Shown: positions 12,640 through 24,311 of the stretch, piece by piece
Layout of the letters: each line of letters opens with the position of its first letter
Numbering within the stretch: position 1 is the stretch's first letter
Source of the DNA: Castor canadensis
Lineage: Eukaryota > Chordata > Mammalia > Rodentia > Castoridae
Assembly: GCF_047511655.1 (NCBI RefSeq)
Contig: NC_133401.1
Coordinates: forward strand, 47,697,570-47,761,569
DNA length: 64,000 bases
Direction of reading: 5' to 3'
The notes under the pieces: model-generated
Database searches by the model: none
What the model saw: only the letters and a program-made list of their open reading frames with translations
What the model was told of the DNA's origin: nothing
Translations under genes and position numbers: made by a program

Positions 12640-13720
12640 CATTTTCCCAGTATGATCATAACAAATACTTCAAATTTGACAGCTTAAAGAACAGAAATTT
12701 ATTCTGTCCTGGAAGCCACAAGTTCAAAATAAAGGTGTTGCTGGGGTTGGTTCCTTTTTTTTTTTTTTGGTAATAGCTTCACCATGCGGTGGGTCAAATG
12801 GGATTACATAGTGTGCCTGTTGTCAGGCACTATGATTACTTTCCCATCTGGCTTCTTTTAGTTGAATGTTTGTAAGGTTTCCCTATGTGGTCCTACATAG
12901 TTATAATCTGTTCATTATCATTGCTGTGCTGTCAGGTTTTGTGAGTACACTCAAATTTGGGGTACTTCCAGCTGGGACTACTATATGGCTTTGAGTCATA
13001 AGTATTTCTGTATTTGCATCCTGATAAGCCTGCACCTGAGTTTTTTTTAAAGCAGTGATTCCCATATTTCTTGGTATCAAAATCTCAAAAACTGAAAAGT
13101 TTTTAAATTAAATTTTTTAAATGATAAATTGAGATTTATTGGATCATTCATTTAAAAATAAGCCCAATATATGTTACTTTTGTTTCCTGAGGATCCCATA
13201 ACAAATTACCACAGGTTTGGTAACTTAAAACTTAAGGAGCTGGGAGCTCATACTTACAATTCAGCTACTTAGGAGGTGATCAGGAGGATGGAGGTTGAAG
13301 GACAGCCCCAGCAAAAAGTGAGTGAGACTCCCATCTCAACAAATAAGCTGGGTGTGGATGCATGCAACTATAATCCCAGATATATGAGAGGCATGGCCCC
13401 AGGCAAAACCAGGAAACCCTATCCAAAAACTAAATATAGCCAAAAAGGGTTGGGGGTGTGGCTCAAGTGGTAGAGCACCTGCCTAGCAAGCTGAGACCCT
13501 AAGTTCAAGCCCCAGGACCACCAAAAATAAATAAATAAAAATAAAAATGATTCTCTCACAGTTGTAGAGGTTGAAATCCAAGTGCAGCCAGGGTTGGCCC
13601 CTCCCAGAGGCTCTAAAGACACAGATCTGTTCCTCTCTTCCAGTTCCTCAGCCCTCAGCACTCCGTATCTTGTAGCTACATCACATATCACAGACTGTGG
13701 TCTCCTCCTCTTCACCATCT
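12640..13720. repeat. Old dispersed repeat pieces flanking a composite SINE
   Basis: 12650-12745 (ACAGCTTAAAGAACAGAAATTTATTCTGTCC) and 13190-13230 plus 13550-13720 (ATAACAAATTACCACAGGTT; CTCACAGTTGTAGAGGTTG) carry the well-known phrase of a common mammalian repeat that I cannot name surely. A composite SINE splits the second copy. Confidence 0.5.
13238..13548 (+). repeat. Composite B1-like + ID-like SINE
   Basis: B1-like parts, a second B1-like half (AGCTGGGTGTGGATGCATGC) and an ID-like half (GGGTGTGGCTCAAGTGGTAG...CAAGCCCCAGGACC) ending in an AAATA-rich tail. Confidence 0.8.
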
Positions 13721-14174
13721 TCCTCAGTGCCCAGGCTTAGCATGGGGAAATGCACTCACATGTTCATATGCTCAAATCATTTTTATCTGTGACAACATTA
13801 AGACCAGACTAAAAAGAGGCTACAGAATTAAAAGAAAAGAAATCCCTTTCAAGCTAAATGTCCCTCTGGTAGCTAAGGAATTGGTTTTCTGAATCAGTTT
13901 CATGGAGTTTTTTGTTTATTTGTTTAAGTACAGACTCTAGATGGCTAAGAAGATTAACAAAGTTTGAAATTCTAATGTTTACTTTTGATTCCCTACTCAT
14001 TTTTCTTCTTTGGGAATACCACATTCAACAATAACGATAAGTTCTTTGAAATTCCTGACTACAAAGAACAGAGCTTGTTACAAACCTATTGGGTTAAGAT
14101 TTTTAATCTTGGGAGCACAACATCTGAATGCACAGCAGGGGATACAATTCTGATCAGTTAAGAGTACAAAAAAA
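13721..14174. other. Intergenic DNA, nothing recognised
   Basis: No supported feature. Confidence 0.55.
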
Positions 14175-14280
14175 GGGGCTGGTGGAGTGGCTCACATGGT
14201 TAAGAGCACCTGCCTAGCAAGTGGGAGGCCCTGAGTTCAAACCCCAGTGCCCCTGTGTCACCAAGCAAAAAAAAAAAAAA
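14175..14280 (+). repeat. ID-like SINE
   Basis: GGGGCTGGTGGAGTGGCTCA...CCTGAGTTCAAACCCCAGTG followed by an A14 tail. Confidence 0.9.
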
Positions 14281-15050
14281 TCCACTTGCAAACACACACA
14301 AAAGATAGTGCTACAATTTTATGTAAGGCAAAATACAAGTTGCAAAATAAAATGCAACATACAATTTTTGAGCATAATGATGTCCAAAAAATGAAGACAA
14401 TTCAGTCAATAGACTATGCAGTTTTCTCATTTTAAGGAAGATGTGGTGCTATGCAGCGCTCGCGGTGTGAACTGTTTAAAAAGTGGACAATGTAATATAT
14501 AAGAATTTTAATTTAAGAACTGCTTCAATTCTTATTAAACCTAAAAATCAGAAAACTGCCCTCAGAACATAGTTGAAAATGAGCTTTGCTTGCCTTCTTC
14601 CCACTCCCAAATACTGCCCGTTTCAACCACAAGATCAAATCATTCATCTTTTCATCCCTGACTTACTCCATAAATAAATTTGTTGAATGTGTGAACTCCC
14701 TTGATAAACCCCTCCAGACTCACTTCTCTTGAGTCATGGACACTGTCTCCCTATCCAACACTTCAGGCCAGAAGGGGTGAAGTGCCCAGGTTCTGACCCT
14801 ACAGTATTCTTTCACATCACCTTCCAGAACAAAATGGCTACAACCTAAGAAAAAGCAACACATTCAATATAGAGCACTGAGGTGTTATAAAGGTAACCAG
14901 CAATTCTCTTATTTTGATTTTCAGGACAAATTGACTCAGATGGTTCATTATTCAAACATGGGGAATAATTTCAATAAAAACTTAAAAAGATAATTCAAAG
15001 ACTCTTCCTAACCTCACTCCCTCTACCCCTGACAATGACTACACTTCACA
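14281..15050. other. Intergenic DNA, nothing recognised
   Basis: No supported feature. A CpG-bearing 10-mer at 14456-14466 is isolated. Confidence 0.55.
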
Positions 15051-15229
15051 TTTTTTTTTTTTTTTGTGGTGCTGGGGTTTGAACTCAGGGCCTACACCTT
15101 GAGCCACTCCACCATCCCCTTTTGGTGATGGGTTTTTTTGAGATAGGGTGTTGCGAACTGCAATCCTCCTAATCTCTGCCTCCTACCTGGGTAGCTAGGA
15201 TTACAGGCGTGAGCCACCAACACCCAGCA
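15051..15229 (-). repeat. Composite SINE, reverse
   Basis: Oligo-T(15), ID-like half (GGGGTTTGAACTCAGGGCCT), then B1-like half ending GATTACAGGCGTGAGCCACC. Confidence 0.92.
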
Positions 15230-15653
15230 CATTTCTAAGGCCTTGTTTAAAACGGCAGAAAGACAAATTTCACCTAATGAAAATTTTTGTTTCTATTTCA
15301 GTTATCACAAGTTCTAGATTCAAAAGAAAGCAAATCCGCAAAAGCAATGAAGATTAACTAGACTTAGATTTGCGGAGCCACCAGAGACAAGATGAAGAGA
15401 GTAACTTAAAGTGGCAACATGTTTCTAGTTCAACTTTCTTTCACTGTTGTTGATGATGGTGACAGCTGGTACTCAGACTCCTACATCACCAAAAAGTCAT
15501 TTTCTTTGATGTCTATGATGCCTATTTTAAAATACTCCTTAAAAAAGGGTTGTTGGGAGAAAGTTTTGCCTTAAAAGTTTTTGCCTTAAGTAACTCTGCA
15601 GTATCTGTTTTGACTGGATAATGTAAGGTTGAAGGCAAAAAGAAAAGTCCATA

Positions 15654-15880
15654 AAAGCTGGGTGTGGAGATTCACACTCTGTAATCCCAGCTACTCAGGT
15701 GGCAAAGGCAGGAAGATCTTAATTAAGTACAAAGCCAGCCTGGACAAAGCTAGTGAAAACCTTTCACAAAAACAAAATCAAAATCAAAAGGGCTGTGGGT
15801 ATGGCTCAAGTGGTAGAGAACTTGCCTAGCAAGCATGAGGCCTTGGGTTCAATCCCCAGTTACAATCCCACCCCCCCCTC
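15654..15880 (+). repeat. Composite B1-like + ID-like SINE
   Basis: AGCTGGGTGTGGAGATTCAC...GGGCTGTGGGTATGGCTCAA...GGTTCAATCCCCAGT. Confidence 0.9.
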
Positions 15881-16014
15881 CCCGGCCCAACACAGCCTAT
15901 ACTCTACTCTAGGAGAATATGCTAGGTGAGCAATTCTGAAGCTTCTGTATATGTGAACTGGGGTCCAAAAATAACCAGTTATATATTGTAGGTAATGGGA
16001 ATTAGGTTTCCCGG

Positions 16015-16125
16015 TGGTGAGAACAATTGCAAAGGAGCCAAGAGGATCACCATTTTGAGACCAGCGTGGGCAACACAGTAAGAGACCCTGTCTCAAAAAG
16101 CTAAACAAACAAACAAATAAAAAAA
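16015..16125 (+). repeat. Partial B1-like SINE
   Basis: GCAAAGGAGCCAAGAGGATC...AGACCAGCGTGGGCAACACA...GAGACCCTGTCTC and an A-rich tail; the 5' third is missing or eroded. Confidence 0.65.
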
Positions 16126-17589
16126 GGCAGTGAAAGGGGAAAGTTAGTGAATTCCATGGGGCTGAATTAGGAGCTAAAGCTGAAGATATCAGTATGAACT
16201 GATTTATTTTACATACAGATATGGACACCATTATAGATGTGTGCACAAGCGTGTTCATGCACATTCTGTATTTCACAGTTCTGCTTGCTGAGATCAAGAA
16301 GCTGTGACACACCACCAGCAGTGACCACATCCAGCACCCAGATCTTGGATTCAAATGCTGTTTTCCAACGAAAGGAACAGGTTTTTGGAGAAATGGCTGA
16401 TTCTAAAGCTAGGGCAGAGGAAATAAAAAATGAGCTTAGAGCACTTTTGGTGGAGGGGTTGAGTCAGGGACCACCACAAGGGCACAGTTACCTGTTAAAA
16501 GCATAAGTAACTCTCTTTTGTATCCATCCCAGTGGAATAGCTTGGTCATAAAACACCAGATAAGGTTAAAGGCTATAATTTACAAAGTTGAAGCCCCTTA
16601 TGACTAGACTGACTAAAACTGAGAGTTCAAGATGGTCATACAAATGACCCTAAAAGATACCAAATCCCTCAAGATCAATGGGTAAACAAAGACAAGGGGA
16701 ATTATTACCAAGGAAAACCCTGTCCCATAAAATGCCTTCAGGAAAGTCCCCAGAGTCAACTCAGATGTCAATGTCAGAGCAAAATCACAGCACCTGCTCT
16801 TATTTTACTTAAAAAATCACTAATTTTGGAGGTCATACAACTGGGCAACACATTAATTTCCCACTAGCTTTACTGCAGAAAACACTTCTGACATACGGGT
16901 TAAACTAACAGTTGTGTAAACTTAAGTTACTTTGCAAAAATGAAAATGCCAATTTTGCTACAATTGGTAACTTCATTTGAGTCTGCAGGTATCTACTGGG
17001 TGACTAAAACAGGATAAAAGGATTGACATATCTGTCTTCACATTTTGTCTGGCCTGTTTGCTGTCTTAACTCTTGGATCAGATTCTACTCAGTTCTCCTT
17101 CTGGACATACTGATCATTTAAAAATACTTTGTCCAAGACATAATACAGGCAAACTTGGCTTATCGTCCATTAAGGGTGGTGTTTCTTTGTCAGCAGCTCA
17201 AGCGCCTAGCCCCTCAGTCTTATCCTAAAAACCACACCAAAGCAAGAGCCACAGTGTTTACGCGGGCTAGTGACACCAGCTGTGTGAGCAACCCAGCAGT
17301 TTCCAGGTTAACTTGACCACTCATTAACCTACAAACTCCAAGGCCCGAATGCTACGCACAAAAATGAAAACATCTTTTCAAACTGTGTCCACAGACAATG
17401 AACCATCACCGAACTTCAGCCCATCCCCCCAGTCAATAAAATAAAATGCTCGATTTTAAGTTTCCTACATTCTAACATACTGTTTAATTCTTGACCTAAT
17501 TCTTATTTTCAGAACTTACCTGTGTAACTGGGAGGTTAGACAGGAGGCCTTTGTGACATGGCGCTTGGTACTGCAGGAACTGTTATTGA
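16126..17589. other. Intergenic DNA, no gene seen
   Basis: An 89-codon frame at 16237-16506 has no recognisable product. Part of it (AGAAATGGCTGATTCTAAAG) looks like an old dispersed repeat, but I cannot name it. Confidence 0.5.
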
Positions 17590-18325
17590 CTGAACCCTAA
17601 ACTGGTTATTACTTTTACTAAAGAATCAAGGTGACTATGGCATCCCAGAGCCGACTCCCAGCAGTCTGCTGAGCTGGTAATGAGGTTGTCTTGGCTGGGT
17701 GCTACCCAGAACCCTGGGAGAGGTGACAAACAAACCAGGGGGAATTGAATGCTCATGATGTTTGGAGCCAAAGGATTTCCTGAATTTTCTGAATCAGACA
17801 ACCTTTTCAAACAGGTAGGGGCCATCCCTGGAGCAATCCCTACACTATATGAAGACCTGAGGTGTAAGCTCTCCCTGGAGGGCTCCATTGGCTTCACCTA
17901 CAACACACCCACATGAAGCTCCACATGCTGCTCCACATGCCCTGCTACCACTATGTGGATACCCAGGTAATATCTTCTGCATACTTAAGGACAAGGACTC
18001 TACTCTATGACTTCAGGATCATCCTGCTATCCATCCACAGCCTGTCGGAATCCAACACACACAACACTTTCAACACTAATGGTGCTGGACTATGGAGTCA
18101 CTATACAGCCTGTAAGCCCCTGTGAGAAACCTGCTCACAGCATGTTACCTGACCTAGCTTATCCAGACTCTCTCCCTGCATTGTCTTTTCATTTTCCCTT
18201 ATATGGTCCTTTCTTTGGTTTCTGTACCTTAAGCCAAGGTTTTATTTTTCTGTTTTTTAATTGTCCCCAATTGAGTCTTGTGGTAAATACATTAAAAAAA
18301 ATTGCCTTTAAAAAGAAAAAAAAGG
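17590..18325 (+). pseudogene. Possible decayed processed retrocopy of an unidentified mRNA
   Basis: The stretch is GC-richer than its surroundings and reads as protein-like fragments split over frames (for example FGAKGFPEFSESDNLF, SIGFTYNTP, HYVDTQVIS). It ends with ATTAAA (about 18292), some 15 nt of sequence and then an A-rich tail at 18308-18322. GAATC-containing 11-mers near 17625 and 18324 could be a worn target duplication. I do not recognise the parent gene. It could also be an old repeat. Confidence 0.3.
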
Positions 18326-19739
18326 AATCGGAGTGCCACATTTTAGAGCTACTCTGGATTCCAAGTATCTTTGTAGCTTTATAATCTACAAAGACAACTT
18401 TAGAGATAGAGAAGATTTTAAAAATAAATACCAATCCTAAGCCCAATTAGTGTTATCAAGGAGAAAAACCTGCTATTAAGAAAATTGTATTTGGTATTTA
18501 GAAAAAGAAAAAAGTAGAAATGCCCAAAATAAATCAAGTAGAACTCATTTTATCATAGACACTAGGAAATTTTATAATTCTTCTATAACAGACTGAATCA
18601 TATTCCCATTGTTAGTTTTGGCAATAATGTCAAATACTTTAAACAACTTCACCTCCAACTTACACCAAATAATACAGTGGTTAACAGGCATTTTGACTGT
18701 ACTTGTGGAACCACTACACATCAAATTCTTCTTTAATGAGAACATGTGTTTTATAGTTCTTATATAAGCATAAATGTTTAAGGCAGGAAGCTTTATATTT
18801 GACTTTTGGGATCAAATGTAAACCAAATATTAGGAAAATCCACTAAACTGATATAGCTATAAAAAACTGCAATTTTATGAGAAATTCTTACTTACAAGAA
18901 ACTTTATCATAAACACACAATAAGGTAATGTAGCACCAAAGGAATCAATTATTTCACTTAACTCCCAAAGCCCTAAATTTCTCAACACATACCATTTTAC
19001 CCAGTAGCTCAGAGATGAAAAAGATGAAATGCAGACCTTGGAGAAACAGAGTATCTTAAGGGCCTGCTAAGACTTTTTTTGGTTTGGATCCTTAAAAATA
19101 CAATATTCTTTTCCTTATAAATCTGATAAGATTTCTTTTTAAATATCTGTGGTGGTAGTGGGGGCAACCACAGAACTGGACCTTGACAAGAATGACAAAG
19201 CCCAAACCTATCACAGGCGAGGTACACTGATGACTCACGAAGGACAAACCCATGACACTGTGTTTTGATTTATGCTAAATTTAGAAATTATGACCAACAC
19301 ATTTTCTGGATTAAAACTTTTTGTATTACATAACTTAGACATAAGGAAAAGACAAGAACTACCTTGATTTTGTGATTTAAAAGTAACAGAAATAATTATG
19401 TGAAACTTACCTTCATTGCAATACATATTACTACATATACTTCTGAAACTTCATCTCAAACACTGAAAAACAAAATCAGTTAAAAGTAGTCTTGCATCTA
19501 TGCACTTCATCAGTCTTCCTGTATCTTTAGTTTCTATGGTCTTCACTAGAAAAAAAATCAGAATAAACTATACACAAATGATTTTTATATAGCAGAATTA
19601 ATAATAAATGCTATCTCTTAAATTCTAAGTAATCAAGTAAGTGGGTTTTTTTTTTTTTTTTGAAAAAAGGAGTTCAGGAGTCCACTATCAAATACTTCAA
19701 GATAGCACCCATCAAGAATTAAAGAATTAATACACTTAA
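18326..19739. other. DNA downstream of FEM1C, nothing recognised
   Basis: AT-rich, repeat-poor, with a T15 run at about 19647-19661. It could contain more distal FEM1C 3'UTR isoforms. Confidence 0.5.
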
Positions 19740-22700
19740 GTTTGGTGCAAGTTTAATTTTATTAAACCTTACAATGAATGTTGTGGCATAGCATTTTCCA
19801 CTGTGTGACAATTTATTGGCTGGCTTCTAAATACAGTACTTCTTTTGAAATATACACAATGGTAACTGACGAAAGGGAGAGAAACTAGTTGTTTAGTGAT
19901 ACGTGAGGACAAAAAAAAAAGAAAGAAAAAGATGATGACCAATTAAAGTAGTGTCCTTAGTTCCAAGCAAGAGTGCTGTTATAGTGTATAAGAATATGTT
20001 ATTATCTCATCCAGTCCCTGCAATTCTAAGAAAATTAATTACAAGGATTATTATATTTACAAATCTAGCCAAGGGTTTTTGCTGGGCAATATGATTTTTA
20101 AAGAGCTACTTTTTCAAATAGAACCTACACAATTTTTCAAGTTACAGTAAATGGGGGTTTCTAAAATATAAGAGATTAAGGTGGTCTCTTTACAAGTGAG
20201 AGACCTCTTAACTTCAAAATCAAGAGTATCAAATTATCTTTGTTTATTTGGGCTTATGCTTGCCAGATTTAAGCAGCTGAAAAATAACCATCTGAAAATC
20301 TGTAAGCCATTTGTCTTTAGAAAGTAGACTAGCATCTGAGTAAATGATCATTAACAGTGGACCATCTCACACTCAAGAGGCCCAACAGGGCATTTTTGTA
20401 GAAATGTGACTAAAACTTACACCTTAACTCCAACCAATCATGCTACAGTGTACAGTTCAGTTTGTCTAAAGTAAGTACAACTGGTTCATTAAATATTTAA
20501 TTTACTCATCTGCCATATAAAAACCCACAAATTTAAGAATTTTATTTTATTCAATCTTACAATTTTGAGAATACTTTCTGATGAAGGATTTAACAGTACC
20601 TGAGGTCACGTTTATAAACCAACTTTCTCTAAAATATTATCAAGGACAATTTTGATCTATTAAATAAACTGAATTTTCAAGAGCTCCCAACGGCGTTTGT
20701 GGACAGAGCAAACAGAGAAGGGAGAATTACATCCTAATTAAATTATGGCATTGCAGTTATCAAGACTGAGGACTAGTTCCACTAGTTCTAAGTTATCTAT
20801 TCTTAGTGGCAGAACAATGCTATTTAAAGAAATCCTTATTCTACACTAGGGTTAAACAATTCAAGTTCACCTGCAAGAGAATTTAGATGTGCCTTACTCT
20901 AAGAACATATAAGCCCTACTCACTCCCCCAAAAAAGGAGGAGAGACTATTAAGTCACTTAAAAACCCACCTATTATCTTTTACCCGCAAACTGAATCAAC
21001 CAAAGTAGATTTACGATACTGGCAAGGTTTTCCTTTTTGTAAAAAAGTAATTCATGCATATATACTTCTCATACCACAAAGTTAGAGGCAAATGATTTCA
21101 AAATATTAATGTTTGATATTTCTAGAATACCTATCTAAGTCACAAATTATTCTTAATATATGTGGCAGTTAAAGTATTTCATAAAATTTGTTCATAGTAA
21201 ATAAGAGAGTAAAACGTCTTTGTCAAAAGGTTGGAAAGTGCCCATTAACAGCTAATTCATTTTTTTCAGTGATGAAATTAAGTTTATGACCCAGTAAAAT
21301 GAGTAAGGATACATTTTTAAAAATTAAGCCTCAATCATTTAACCCAACAGTGTAATGTTCTTTATTTACTACTCTTCATTACAAGTTTTTGCTGGAAATA
21401 AAGATGAAGATAAATCTAATGAGGTTTGCCATGATGACTTAAAGTAGCATTACATCAACCCTCAGAATAAAACGTCAACACAAATCCAAGTGAGTGATAC
21501 CAGTTCATTAAACTCACAGGTAAACTGAATTTTTCTCAACTCAATAAGGAGTATTTTATTCAGAACAATTTCATTAAGACATTTGCAGGGCAAATATACC
21601 ATCATAAATTTTATCCTGAATAACAATAAAGTGCTGAATGATAATTACCTGAATCTTTTTTAGTACTTTTCAGTAATCTTTTCTTAAGTTAAAAGAGCCC
21701 TTTCTGTGGCATTAGCACATCTGTAGAGGGAAGGAGGAGGGAAGAAAGAAAAGCTAACTTTCAGTGAGGGAACAGAAAGCACTGTGCAACCTTTTGTGTT
21801 TAATTGGGGTGACAAATAATTGAGACCAAAGTAATTCATGCAAGTTATCTTTAAAAGGTATACATAAACTTGAAGAAAAAAAAACACTGTTACTGACCTT
21901 TGATACTACAGCATAATTTGAGTTCTAAAATGCCTTAATTATCCTAGATGCCTAGATCTGGCTTGGCAAGCATCATGCCACTGACATGCTTTAGCTCTTT
22001 TTGTAAGTAAAAGTGATTTGCAGTTCAATGACTGAATATTTCAATGTGACTTGTTAAGCTGTGTGATACTTTAAGGTTAAATTGAAGCAAATTCTCTACA
22101 CCTAGTCACACCATCAGCACAAGCAGGACAACGCTGCAGCAGCATGAAAGGCGGGTCACTTTAGAAAGAGTCTTCCTTTTGCATGATATATTAAGATGAC
22201 AGACCTAAATTTCAACTGGGTTAATGAGTTGTAATAGTTTCCCAAATTTAGCACACAAAAATTTCTGTGGATTAGAGAAAGAAACCTCGGATGTGAAGAA
22301 AAGCCAAAACCAAAAAAAACTTGAGCTCTAACCTGCAGCTCTAAAACTTCTCATGCTACAAGAGTACTTTCATAAAATGAACTTTGTAACAAACTTAAGA
22401 AAACAGTGTTTTTAGTTGAAGTTGACCAACTGCTGCATAGAAATTATGCTAACATACAACAGTCAAGTTTAAGCCGGTGCATAGAGAAGATAAAGCACTT
22501 ATGGTAACTGCAAATGGTAACAAGTTCATAAAATTTGTATGACCTAGTATGGGTCAATAAGGGGAAAAACTGTGGTAGAAATGGTCAGGGAAAAAAGTAG
22601 AAACAGGGGCGAAGCTTGGAGAAGGAAGAAGCAGGAAAAAAGGACTTTCAATTTGTATAAAATTCACAAACTAGCAAGTATAAAGACACCACTGAAAAAG

Positions 22701-23001
22701 TTAACTCTGTCCCAAACACTCAACAGCAAACAAAACCAGAATGAATAAGCCTTTGGCAGACATTTTTAGAAATTTGGGTATGACATTACATTTCTCAATA
22801 ATTCACAAACAATATATTATGTGGTATATTTATATTAAATACTGGGAAACCAACCCTGTAAATTTGATGCTTAAAATGTGTTAGCCAATGAGAGCACAAT
22901 GTATCAAGCTAAATGAATGCTGGTGTTATCACAACAGTGCTCATTTATGAAACAACTGTTACCAATTCGTGCTTTAACAGTGTTAAAATACAGTCAGATT
23001 A
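19740..23001 (-). other. FEM1C: FEM1C 3'UTR (long, repeat-free)
   Basis: From the stop codon down to about 19740 the DNA is AT-rich, lacks the SINEs found elsewhere at roughly one per 1-2 kb, and has no long open frame. That is what a long, conserved 3'UTR looks like. The distal end is set by a canonical poly(A) signal on the minus strand at 19763-19758. Shorter isoforms using other AATAAA or ATTAAA hexamers within it are possible. Confidence 0.6.
19758..19763 (-). promoter_or_regulatory. FEM1C: Candidate distal poly(A) signal of FEM1C (AATAAA)
   Basis: TTTATT on the plus strand reads AATAAA on the minus strand and is followed by an AT-rich, then T-containing stretch. Cleavage would fall near 19740. 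AATAAA is frequent in AT-rich DNA, so position relative to the repeat-poor block is the main support. Confidence 0.5.
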
Positions 23002-24311
23002 TCATCTATGAAGTGAAACAAAGGTCTCTAGCTTTTCTGGGATATGCCCTTTATAGTATATTCTATGATTCACGATGACACGAGCAGCAAGACACTGCAA
23101 TGTGGTATGATTTATGGGCTGGATCAAATTTTTAGCTATTTCCTTCTCGTCCAGCAAGTCACTAGCAGTTTGTTTGTGCAAGTTTGTAGCATCAAAATGT
23201 GCACCTGATTTAATAAGGAGATTCATGATGTCTGGATGGTTGTTCAGAGCAGCAATATGTAGGGGACTGTTGTCATCAGAGTCTCTGACATTCACATCAG
23301 CACCGCATTCTATGAGAATCGCGGTAACTTGCAGAGATGGAAATTTACAAACAGGGTACCGCCCGACACATGTAGTATTCTTGTCCACAGCCAGATGAAG
23401 AGGGCTGAAGTTATTCTTCCCCCGTGGATGCAGCTTTAGAAATCTGTAGATAGTCTGCTTCTTGAAATGGTCCTGTTCTAGAGTACAAGGAACTTTTTCT
23501 AATAAGCAAATTAAGTGTAAAATGATGGAAAGAGCCTTATTTAACTGCAATGGGTCTGCTGGACACTGAGTTTGTTTGATAGCTCGCTCAATTTCAAGGA
23601 CACTTTTGCACAGTATGCCCATCAAATCATCGAATGTAACAGTAGTACCCAGTAAACCTTTAGCCCTATCCTGGAGCATAAAGGAGAACAGTTCTGCAAA
23701 AGACAGTAAGCTACTGGCAGTCATTGGGCTCAAAGGGTCCAAATTGTTCTGCTGCATATCCAAAGCATACTTCCACAGGTTGATACAGCGTTTAAAATTT
23801 CCAGAGTCTGCATAGACAGCGCCTCTGTATCTGATATAGTAAGAGGTATCAGGATGAGAAGGACCGAGAATACGTTCTCTAATCAACAGTGCTTGCATTC
23901 TCATCTCATCAGGGTCAGCAATAAGACCTTCCAGCTCTTCTGCACTGTTTACCTCCTTGGCATAATCATAAGCCATTATTAGTGTCTGTGGCACTGGTTT
24001 GCTAATTATATTAGTCCTGTCACTGTATCTCATGTTCATTGCCTTTTTCCAGTATTTCAAAGCCCCAAGTAGATCTCTTTTTTTGTCTACAAATGTAGCT
24101 CCCAGAAGCTCTAGTGCATTGATACGTTCTGTCTTGCTGGTCTGTGCATGGTGTGTCAGAAAATCCACAATATTTGTGTGGCCAGTCACACTTGCTGAGA
24201 GAAGAGGAGTCATTCCATAGCCATCCTTTTCCATCCTGGCACAATACATAAGAAGCATCTTCATGATGTCCAAACTTCCAGACTCTGCACAATCATGCAA
24301 TGCAGTATTAC
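23002..24311 (-). CDS. FEM1C: FEM1C coding exon 2 (residues 182-617), C-terminal part
   Basis: This exon encodes the last 436 residues of fem-1 homolog C and ends at a stop codon at 23002-23004. The acceptor AG is at 24313-24312. The exon starts with GT, which completes a split glycine codon with the last G of the previous exon, giving 544 + 1310 = 1854 nt, that is 617 codons plus stop, the full family length. Visible parts are the end of the N-terminal ankyrin array (NTALHD, GYGMTPLLSA), a TPR-like middle region around YYIRYRGAVYADSGNF, two C-terminal ankyrin repeats (FSPLHLAVD, NSPLHIAALN) and a VHL-box-like tail (TLQCLAARV). Known from the family: FEM1 proteins bind Elongin B/C and CUL2 through the tail and recognise arginine-type C-degrons with the N-terminal ankyrin domain. 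No disabling mutation is seen. Identification rests on recognising the protein. Confidence 0.97.

Noticed and set aside
16237-16506. 89-codon frame with a charged C-terminal half
   Set aside because: No recognisable family, and part of it looks like an old dispersed repeat.
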